A stretch of DNA of 64,000 nucleotides from Lolium rigidum (Eukaryota > Streptophyta > Magnoliopsida > Poales > Poaceae), in assembly GCF_022539505.1 (NCBI RefSeq), contig NC_061510.1, positions 231,209,322 through 231,273,321 on the forward strand, given 5' to 3'. Shown piece by piece: positions 35,206-44,500 of this stretch. Within the stretch, counting starts at the first letter, position 1. Each line of letters opens with the position of its first letter. The notes under the pieces were generated by a model. It saw nothing but the letters and a program-made list of their open reading frames with translations. It made no database searches and was not told the origin of the DNA. The position numbers and the translations under genes are program-made.

Positions 35206-37376
35206 CTCTTCCCATTGCTGTCGAGAAAGAAGTGCATCTGGCATGGTCCGTTCATCATATCTTCAGGAGATATGTATGGCCTTTGGAACCTTGGTCCATT
35301 ATTTTTCCTGTTGGGACGTGGACTATCCCTGTAGTCGTTACGCTATTCACCACTCTTTTGATAATCATCTCAGTTATTATTTCCGCTATTTCCTCGGAAG
35401 CCAGCCGATATTTGGCCGGGACCGTCATAGTCGGAGAATTAGCGAGAAAATCGTTGTCTATTTTGAATATTTCGATTACGATCGTCTACAGGCGACCTAT
35501 GCCGCTTGTTGTGAACAACATCTTCTCCATCTGCCCAGCGGTTCGCTATTTCCATCAGTGCCGCTATTGTTTTTGGATTAGTCCTTCCCAAATCCTCGAC
35601 TAGATCCTTCCTTCGAATCCCAGCGACAAACGCATCTATCGCTCTTTCATCAGATATGTTTTCTGCCGAGTTTTTGATAATGTTCCACCTCTTAATGTAC
35701 ATCCTCATCGAATCATCATACTTTTGTCTACAGGCTCGTAGCTGCTCTATTGACACAAGTTTCTTGCATGTAGATAGGAATTTTTTCACAAACATGTCCT
35801 CGAAAGTTTCCCAACTGTCGATGGATCCAGGTGGTAACTTTTTTATCCATGATCGCGCTGCTCCACTTAGGTGCACTTGGATGCTCTGCATGGCAGTTTC
35901 TTTAGTTCCTCCCGTCAATTTCACGGTTTCCAGATAATCGACTAGCCAATCCTCTGGATCTTGCAGGCCATCGAACTTCTTGTAATTATCGGGTAACTTG
36001 AAACCAGATGGAACTCGCGTTTTGCGAACTCTTCGAGTGAAACAGGGGAGCCCGCACATCTCCTCCTCGTCGACATCTGGTGATTGCCGACGTTCTCTCC
36101 TTTCTTGTCGCGCCTTATCAACTCGCGACTGTGTCGATGTATCTCTTGCCGCGCTTGTTCTTGCGGGTCCTATACTACCACTGTGGGTCGTGGACTATTT
36201 TGCCTTGGAGCACCTTCGTGAGGTGTACCTGTGTTTGCGAATGATGTTCCCATGACTCCAACTCCTGCTATAGCCATGTTGTACAATGCTTCCCTCGGAT
36301 CTCCAGGAGGTGGTCTATTTGCCAGTATGAAGGCCTGAGTCACCATATATCCAGCTTCCGGTGTTTTGGGAATAATATTTCCCCTTATATCTATTGACAT
36401 AAAGGACATATCGAGATTTTGGATCAGATTGTCTCTCTCGCCTTCGGGCACGTTCTGCAACCTAGACCTTGCTCTATTACGGGCTGCCCTATGATTGGAT
36501 TCCGAAGTTCCTGAATGTCGGCTGAGCTATGCCCTTCTTCGGCTTGACGCAGAAGCTGCGGCTTTCCTCCTATTAAGCTCGGTTGTTTGCTTTTCGAGTT
36601 CTCGTCCAGCACGGGCGAGTTTATATTAGTATGCTTGCAATTCTTCGAACGTGGCAGTTGTAGTCATCGGCTCTGTACCATCCATAGCTTTTGCGGCTCT
36701 GTCCCAAGATGCTTGTGGAAGTTGCACTATCTCTCGCGTTCGCAGGCCCGATGTACTTGGTGCCCAAACCTCGCGTAAGATCAGCGGGATCGACGTATGG
36801 ATTTCCCACATCATCGAAAGCCTCTGATGTCTCCTCCTGTGGGCGAGTTGGCTCTCCAATTACATAAACTTGATGATATTTTGAAGCTTGACTTTTGCTG
36901 GGGTTGGTGACACCGTTGTATAGATCGGTGAAGACCTCCCGAACAGAAGTAGATCTGTCGATGAAGTTGAAGCTGTCGACACTGTCTGAGTTGCTGCTTA
37001 TATTGGAGTCCGCAGACGACTCGAAGGACATGCCACCGAAGATCTTGACGAGTTCTCCGCTTGCCACGTCCTTGGGAAAGCGTGGCGACGAGATCTCTTC
37101 GGCTCCCGTCTCGAATGATGACGATGATTCCGAAAGATCGGAGTCGGTCGCCGACGATCCCGATGAAATCGGAACCTCGAGACGATGTGATCCCTCTTTT
37201 TTGACGCGGAAGTGAAACCTCCCGAACGTCATCTCCATAGGCTCCTCTAGATACGCATATGCATCCACACGGGAGGGCGGGTGAGGAACAAAATCAACTA
37301 GACCAGTTTCGATCTGTTTACCTCTGTCCATCGCGTTGCTTGCCACCGAAGATGTCGATGATGTTGAGCGTGCCAT
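35206..37376 (-). pseudogene. Gag of the Retand-like element
   Basis: The first good ATG after the primer site is at 37376 (MARSTSS). An acidic, Ser-rich N-terminal region (37376-36621) is followed, after frame shifts around 36420-36620, by the gag domain at 36059-35439: FKLPDNYKKFDGLQDPEDWL, SWETFEDMFVKKF and YIKRWNIIKNS, typical of PF03732-type gag. A stop near 35439 separates the C-terminal segment (GPRFQRPYISPEDMMNGPC) that reaches the solo-LTR insertion at 35205 and resumes at 26785. It would package the element's RNA into virus-like particles. Three or more frame breaks make it non-functional as read. Confidence 0.78.
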
Positions 37377-37402
37377 CGAGATCAGCTCCTTGTCGCCTTC
37401 AA

Positions 37403-37420
37403 TTCCCACAGACGGCGCCA
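37403..37420 (-). other. Primer-binding site of the Retand-like element
   Basis: Minus-strand TGGCGCCGTCTGTGGGAA, two bases inside the 5' LTR border at 37423. The same sequence follows LTR 2 at 53277-53294. Confidence 0.82.
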
Positions 37421-37422
37421 AT

Positions 37423-37812
37423 TGACAAGGTATCGACTTGTCAATGCCTACATATTGTAGACTAGGGTTTTCATGGAAGTAAAGGGCAAGTAGATCTCGA
37501 AGGTTCAGCTGGAAAAGTACTCGACTACTAAGAAGCTAGGGTTGTGTTGACAATGAAATCGATCTTCTCTTTGTCCCTCGACTCCCCCTTATATAGGAGG
37601 CGGAGCCGAGGGTTTCGTGATGTACAAGTTACAAAGTCCGGGAGACTCTTTGAGTTCGTCCCGTAATAGTTACAAGTCAGTATTCCTAATACAACTCTAT
37701 CTTTCCAAACTATCTCTTGACTGGACTTCCGGGCTTCATAAACTTCGGGTCGTGGGCCTTCAGTAAATCCCGGGTACCATCTTCGGCAGGCCCATTGGGG
37801 ATGCCTATGTCA
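37423..37812 (-). repeat. 5' LTR of the Retand-like element
   Basis: A 390-bp LTR, partner of 16293-16681. A minus-strand TATATAAGGGGG box lies near 37587-37598. Confidence 0.88.
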
Positions 37813-37817
37813 GTTGT

Positions 37818-38575
37818 TATGCATATAACTAAGTTGGCATCAGGGACTTCCTTCCAATGTTCCCATCTATTTAATAAGTTGTTCGCCAAGTTGTTTTCAG
37901 GTTTGTTCTTTGTTGTATTCAATTGGGGTATCTGAATCCAACTAAATTTGCTGCAGATATTTGTGTCCTAGGATTTTTTTGCTACAAATCTATCTAATTT
38001 GCTCCAGGGTTCCATTGTTTTGTTGCATGATAGGGGTTCTCCTTCATGGATCTAAACAAGAGCTATTTTATGACCTAGGGGGTTAATGGGAGGGGACAGG
38101 GAGGGAAAGAAGATGGTATTGATTTTGTAGAGAACCTCAAGTTTTGTGATTTTCTGCGTTGATTTTTTTCTGCTAACAATCAATCAAGAAACTAGGTATC
38201 CATGGGGATCCTGGGGGAGGAAAACAACGGTAATGGACTGACCTGCATTAGAAGAGAGTTGTGCCTAGGCAGAAGAGGGTGCAGGGTCCTAGGAGGAATA
38301 CGTCGGTAATGGACCCAACTTTCATGTAGTAGTAGTCTAGATCAGGGAGATCGGGCGGAGAAATGATCGTGGGTGTATTTATTACCTGGGTGAGTGCTGG
38401 GTGGGACAAAGTGGCACTTGAATGCTAGAATATGCAAACCAGCGCCAGATGCTACCTAGCTTCGTCCAACTTTTTTGACATTGCAAGCAGAGTGAATCTA
38501 AAAGCCACATTAGATAAAATTATACACCTGGTGTATAATTGAGATAACTTTTGAGACCACTTTATTTTACTGGGC
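37818..38575. other. Non-coding DNA with a perfect palindrome
   Basis: This continues the DNA of 14863-16287. 38518-38540 is a perfect 11-bp inverted repeat around one base (AATTATACACC, T, GGTGTATAATT). The 20 bases before it (about 38499-38518) resemble hAT-coding sequence at 38642-38661. No gene is supported. Confidence 0.5.
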
Positions 38576-39469
38576 AAGACTAACGATCTATCATATTGCT
38601 TGCAAAATAAAAATCAGAATATACGTGTCGTGGGATTGATTAAAGCCACATTGGATAAAATTCAAGAGATAAGGCAGGATGGTTGGGATGAGCTCCTAAA
38701 AGAGGTAAATGCCTTTTGTCTCAAATACAACATTGTAGTGCCAAATATGGAAGATAAAAGAACTTCTATTGCTGTTCAAGGACTTGGGGTGGCCAATTGG
38801 TAACTTACTATCATTATTTCAGAAATGAAATATTCAATGTGCTGCATGATCAGATTATTGTTGAGTTAAACAACCGCTTCGCTGAGATCTGCTCAGTTGT
38901 TGAGATGCATAACTTGTCTTGATCCTATGAATTCGTTTGCCAGTTATAACGAAGATAAGTTAGTTGAGCTTGCTAATATGTATGTTGCTTACTTCTCTAC
39001 ATATGAAGTTGCTTTTGTCCTTAGAAACCAATTAGACTCATTTATCCTGGAAGCAAGAGTTGATCATCATTTGATGAACTGTAATGATATTGGTCATCTT
39101 GCCATGAAGATGGTTCTAGCCGATATGCAAACAACTTTTCCCCTGGTTTATCGCCTTGTTGAGTTAGCATTGATTTTACCGGTTGCAACTGCAACAGTGG
39201 AAAGGGCATTTTCAGCAATGAGCATTATCAAGACTAGGTTGAGGAACAAGATGGGTGATGACTGGATGAATCATAGAATGTTTTGTTACATTGAGCGAGA
39301 TATACTTGTTAGTATTGAAGAGTCAAAGATCATAGAGCGATTCCAAGGTTATCGCTCACGCAAAGGCATTTTACCTCGTCCTAGAAGTAAGGTTTCATAT
39401 TTTGCATCCATTATGAACTATTTGACATGGTTTTTATGTACTGATTGGCATTTTCATTTTCATATTTGA
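38576..39469 (+). pseudogene. hAT-superfamily transposase remnant (zinc-finger MYM 1-like type)
   Basis: The first frame (about 38576-38803) contains LSYCLQNKNQNIRV, DGWDELLKEVNAFC and VPNMEDKR, the DUF4371-type region of this transposase group. A frame change gives YYHYFRNEIF and IVELNNRFAEI (about 38805-38890). The last frame, 38897-39469, contains FPLVYRLVELALILPVATAT followed by VERAFSAMSIIKTRLRNKMG, the C-terminal hAT dimerisation motif, and ends at TGA. The N-terminal zinc finger, part of the catalytic core and recognisable terminal inverted repeats are missing. It is therefore a decayed 3' half. A domesticated gene is unlikely given the frame breaks. Confidence 0.82.
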
Positions 39470-39560
39470 AGGTTTAGGTTCTTCTACTATTGAAGATGTA
39501 GTTATGGGAGGCTCAGGACAACCAGATCTTTGATTTGGTAGCAACTTTTTTTATGTATGC

Positions 39561-39674
39561 CGGTTACCCATCTCCATAATGGAAGATTACACAATTCAAA
39601 CAATTAGGAATTCGACTGAAAATAAAATAGACGAAGAGAAATCGTCGAATTCAAGAACTATTACTGATTACTAA
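39561..39674 (+). pseudogene. ndhI: 3' end of plastid ndhI
   Basis: 38 in-frame codons starting RLPISIMEDYTIQTIRNS and ending RTITDY followed by TAA at 39672-39674, the C-terminus of the plastid NADH dehydrogenase-like subunit I of grasses. The N-terminal ferredoxin-like part is absent. The following spacer leads correctly into ndhG, so this piece is colinear with the plastid. Confidence 0.85.
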
Positions 39675-39787
39675 ACTCATATTTTTTTGTTATAAAAATA
39701 TCCTAATCCCTTTTTACTTCCTGGAATTCTTTAGTTTTAGTCAGTTCATGAAAAAAATTATACTATTTTAATTTCTTTTTATCCATA

Positions 39788-39836
39788 ATGGATTTACCTG
39801 GACCAATACATGAGATTCTTATGCTATTTGGGGGTT
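39788..39836 (+). pseudogene. ndhG: 5' end of plastid ndhG
   Basis: ATG at 39788 reads MDLPGPIHEILMLFGG, the N-terminus of the plastid NDH subunit 6. It is cut after about 16 codons at a T-run, where psbI sequence in the opposite orientation begins. Confidence 0.85.
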
Positions 39837-39837
39837 T

Positions 39838-39969
<132 letters not shown>

Positions 39970-40156
39970 TTAAGGAATAGATTACCAGTTTTTCCTTACC
40001 ACATGGATCCACTACGATGAATTTTGTTTATTTTTTATTTTTATAGTTCAAAATGCAAAAATGAATTCTTGAATTTTTTTTTGGAAGAATTCATTTATAA
40101 TAAGCACTCTTATCAATATAAAAAATATTGTTAGGTATTGTGTAGGTACCTAAACC

Positions 40157-40204
40157 TGCTCCACTATTATCTGCTACATTTAAAAGGGTCTGAGGTTGAA
40201 TCAT
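40157..40204 (-). pseudogene. rpl14: 5' end of plastid rpl14
   Basis: ATG at 40204-40202 reads MIQPQTLLNVADNSGA, the start of plastid ribosomal protein uL14, then diverges at 40156 where the psbI-upstream piece joins. It is preceded, as in the plastid, by the rpl16 end. Confidence 0.85.
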
Positions 40205-40326
40205 ATTATTTTGATTTCAATTTGTTTTGTTATTTCCATGCAAAAGAATGAAAGAAATATTGTCTTTTTAGAAAGAAGAACGGGGCTTTTTTTTTATATT
40301 CAATACCCGTTTAGTTTTAGGGGGTT

Positions 40327-40383
40327 CTATATCTCTAATCGAATAAATTGACTTTGTATTGGCATTTTACTGGCAGCTATCTC
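40327..40383 (-). pseudogene. rpl16: 3' end of plastid rpl16
   Basis: The frame reads IAASKMPIQSQFIRLEI and ends TAG at 40327-40329, the C-terminus of plastid ribosomal protein uL16. With rpl14 it forms one colinear plastid segment in minus orientation. The match is lost near 40383. Confidence 0.75.
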
Positions 40384-41539
40384 CACTATATATGTTATAT
40401 CTTACGTTCTGAGTTGAAACGCCATTGAATGAAGTGTTTAAATTCGTGTTTGTTATCCAACTGAGCCTTGTATTCTCTTATGCCTTAGAACTGGGTTATT
40501 TTTCTTGAATTTTTTTGGGCCCTTGGTTTTTGGCCTGGGGCGTCAACAATTCCTGGCCATCTGATCTAGCTGTTTTTTTGCCCGCAAGTAGTGTATATGA
40601 CACTTTTTTTACACCTACATCACCTGATCAAAATACTCTAAAGATACTACCTCCCTTTCAAAATTAATTGAAAACGTAAACTTCAGGAAACCAGGTAACT
40701 ACACATATATAGCATTTTCTCCGTCTCTTTTAGTTGATTTGGATTTAGTACAACTTTATATTAAATCTAACTCAATTAAATCATGCCAATGTACGTCTGG
40801 AACTGGAAGGGCATGGAAATGTTGTGCAGATTGATATCCTATCATGCCATCTCCGTGTGAAGGGCACATGCATGGCTGGATGCGTTCCTTTTCCCTCTTC
40901 ATTTCATTGTTCCATCCCACCGATCATCATTCCAATGGTGCGTTTTGGAAACTCAGTTATGATGTGAATAATAATATCAAGAGCCCAGGCAGACACTATA
41001 ACTTTCAGACCCGCAGAAAATTAAAGAAGCAACCTGCTGAGTGTGATGCAGTGCAGGGTTGGGAGCAGAGTAAATATCTATTTGACATCCTAGCCTGAAG
41101 TTTGAAGCAAAGTTAACATAACCCCATGAATCATGAAACCAGTGCAATTCACTAATATAATACGTGTCCAAGAAGAAGTATCCAGACACGCGAACAATAC
41201 CCGCACTAGCCATGTCAACTCATTCACCAGGCGCGCCTAGATTGGTCGCACAACACAGAAAGATGAATGCGGTGCCGGAGGTTACAACTATTCCAAGATT
41301 AGAGGCAGATGTCAAAATACCAACGGCAGAGCTTCTGGCTCTGAAAGCATGAGTATGCACAGTTGGAAGATTTTATCACATGTTAAGCACATTAGAAAAG
41401 ATACGAGCGCCTAAGCTAATGTAATGTCATCCCTGCCAATGATAGCTGCAAAGGGTTCATCCCTCTTCTGGAGTTGTCGGCTTGATGATGTCTTGCTGAC
41501 CACATGATCTCGGTAGCTGCCTCTTAAGATGTGTCATCT
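40384..41539. other. Region 3' of the BAH gene, no separate gene supported
   Basis: AT-rich DNA. Around 40650-40790 there are decayed Stowaway-like words (CTCCCTTTCAAAATTAATTGAAAACG; TTTTAGTTGATTTGGATTTAG). ORFs at 40844-41098 and 41164-41352 have no recognisable domain. The part nearest 41539 should hold the 3' UTR of the BAH gene; no certain polyadenylation signal was identified. Confidence 0.5.
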
Positions 41540-44500
41540 CTAGACAACTTCATCTCTAGACGCAAACCATCTGGATCTGCAGGAATTACATTGAACCTGG
41601 AATATAAGGCAAAATCTGTGAGACAGTTACAGCAGAAATGCGGTAATTTCAAGCATATTAAACCCCTGAGCACAAAAGTTGCTGCACTTTTCATAATGCT
41701 GCTAACTAAACCATCTGCAGTTCGGATCTACTACTATTTAGTCAAATGTTCTGAGAAGATTCTTTGAGTAACATAAGCAAAATTACATTTTCTGTTAATT
41801 ACAAAAATATACTTCCAAATAACATTGAAAATAATAACTTTTGTACTCCCTCCGATCCATATTACTTGATGCTAAAATGGATGTATCTACAACTAAAATG
41901 TGTCTAGATACATCTATATTAGCGCGTCAAATCTATATTAGCGTCAAGTAATACGAATCGGAGGGAGTACTAGAAGTAGTTATTAGAGATTTCAACATAG
42001 TAGTGATTAACTGGTTTACATGTACGTAAGCTGTTCTAATTTTGTTACATACAACTATATGTAAAGTTCTGCCGTTATGTTACAGCATGACAACTTCTTA
42101 CATCCTGTTTGACTGTTTGTTTTATTAATTTTGGCTCGCAATCAGATTACACCGTAACTTGACAACGTTAGTACATTACATGTGTTCAGCTCATGTGGAC
42201 CGCAATCAGGTGTCATGTAATTCATCTGCTCCCTCCGCCACACAATATAAGACGTTTTGGCAAGCTGTACCACACAATACAAGACGTTTTGGCAAGCTAA
42301 AACAGCTTGCCAAAACTAGTTTGCCAAAACGTCTTATATTGTGGGACAAAGGGAGTACATCACTGATTCACTATTCAAAAACGATACAGCCCCATGCCAC
42401 CGGAATCAGAAACTGTTACCAGACAGAGCGAGTTGTTCGCATTCGATTTCTCTCATGCATACCCACTTCTATCCCACGATCCCCTCGATCTCTTTGGCTC
42501 GGCGAGACCGCGTCAGAGCTAGAGAAGCCATAGCCACGATCGCAAGGAAACTGCAGCCCTCGCGGGCAACATGGGCAAGGACATCGCCTGAGAAGGCTGT
42601 GGATACGGCCAGCAAAGAGGTGGATTCTGGTGTCTGGTGGGTCCTGCCAAAACCCAACCACTACTGGCGTTTTATTTCCGAGTCAGATGAGCACGGGGAT
42701 GGCTGGATTACGATTTTGGGCAATTTTGATCTGGATTACAATGATGCAGAGTTACTGCTCAGGAAGTCAGAAGCATTTTTCCCAATTGTTTTCTGAACCA
42801 AACAATGTACTCCCTCTGTCCCAAAAAAAGTTGCTCAACTTTTTCTAGATACAGATGTATCCACACACTAAGGGCGTGTTCGGGAATCCTCCGGCTTCCC
42901 GAAACTCCGTCGATCTCGCTTCTCAACCCGACGCCAGCTTCTCAATTGGAGCAGCAAACGTTCGGCCAGCTCCTTCCGTTCGACTGGGCTAGAAGCATGC
43001 TGTTGTTGGGCCGTTCTGCTGGTTTCGGCCCGTTTTGGTCCACATGAGCAACTCGGTCCTGGTCGTCTTCTTCCCAGTTGATTCCCCTCATGGTCTCACC
43101 AATTCCGCCCAGTCAATTCCCCTCACGGTCTCACCCTGGAGCCATCCACCATCCTCCGCATGCCAAGAAACCTTTCGGGCTGGTACTGCCCATAGTCTCC
43201 CGAGGCAGCGCCCGCGTAGGAGCCCCACAGGATTGAGGATAGGGCGAAGGAGCTCAGCTGCAGGCGTGTGAGGCGGCATGAGCTTTTCTCGAGGCCAAAA
43301 CTAGGGGCGTCGGGAGAGGAGGAAGACGGGGACGGAGGAGGAGTGGGAGATGAGGAGCTGCAGACATGGGAGGCTGGGCCGGCGCCGGAAGTGCGGCGGC
43401 GAGATTAGGATTGTGGCCGCGATGGGATTCGTCCTGTGGGGAAGAAATTGTCTCTGTTTATGTTGACATGTTCGTCGCGCGAGGAATGAAACGGTATGTT
43501 TCACTTCGCGGTGGCAAATCATTGTAATTTCGTACTGCTCCACCATTTGCTGCTCCGCAGAATTGCAAAAGGGCTGCTTCGTGTTTTGTGAAGAAAAATG
43601 GGTCAGCTTCGCGGATCTAGCTCTGCAGAGCTGATATGTTCGGCACTGCTCCGCCCAGGATTTGTGAGAAGCTGGAAGCTGGGCTGTTGCCGAACACGCC
43701 CTAAAAACATGTCTAGATACAATCGTATCTAGACAAACTTGGGCAGCTTTTTTGGGAACGGAGGGAGTACTATATATGCATACCGTTATATTGAAAAAGC
43801 AAACAAAGTTCAGTTTTTCTCATCCCATCTTCACTACCAGCGTATTCTGATTCCATTATCGTTCCACTACGATCTTCGAACCAAGCACCTTAGTTATAAG
43901 AATGGTTGCATAAAAAAAACTTATTGCTTTGTCATATCGCTATTTGGGGTTAGTTCGCAGATCAGTATCCCAATTGCCATTGTGATACTGGAATGCATTC
44001 TGCCCAGCATAACATTTACGGCAAAACTCAAATTAAAAATCAGTGCACATGCATCTTATCTGTATGCAACTTCTGTCAAGGTTCGCCCAACCACACTGAT
44101 ACGCTTAATTAGGATCGATGCACAGTTTCACACTGTTCCAGTCGTAACACACATTTCTACATCAGATCTAAGACATCCATAATCATGCTTATGAATCCAA
44201 AACACACATAATGTGGATAGATACTTTTCCAGATATATCCTTTTGATTAACACGCAAAATTTTAACTACTTGCAGATAAAAAAAAATAAGGCTAGCTTTA
44301 GGGGCAACCGATTGTAAGTATAAGCACTAAAGGCGTACACGATGCTGAAAGCTCCCACACATTGTGGGGCCAGGGTAAGGGAATTTCTAGGCAGCCTTTG
44401 CGTTGCTTTTTATTATGCAAGGAGGCTGATTCGAACAATTATAAACAATAAGGTCACCCAAACATAATCAACAAGCTTCTCAGGACTGTTTCATCTGCTG

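Larger units (their letters stand above)
16293..37812 (-). mobile_element. Complete Retand/Tat-like Ty3-Gypsy element with nested insertions
   Basis: The two LTRs (16293-16681 and 37423-37812) share the TGACA...TGTCA ends and differ at roughly 15 of 390 positions by eye. The 5-bp target-site duplication GTTGT is present at 16288-16292 and 37813-37817. Order along the minus strand: 5' LTR, PBS (37403-37420), gag, protease, reverse transcriptase-RNase H, integrase, then accessory genes on the opposite strand (18285-22251), a repetitive 3' UTR and the 3' LTR. A W-type solo LTR with a further nested element (26791-35200) splits gag-protease. Removing it leaves about 13.1 kb. Antisense ORFs between pol and the 3' LTR point to the Tat group (Retand, Grande). 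Confidence 0.85.

Noticed and set aside
40844..41352. Two small plus-strand ORFs 3' of the BAH gene
   Set aside because: No domain, no codon bias signal, and at least the second overlaps the expected 3' UTR of the BAH gene on the other strand.
42341..42796. 151-codon ORF in intron 7
   Set aside because: No family recognised, overlaps a MITE at its start, and lies in a spliced intron of the opposite strand. Left as non-coding.
43035..43546. ORFs inside the nested Harbinger-type element
   Set aside because: No DDE transposase or Myb-like motif seen; they occur on both strands of GC-rich sequence.
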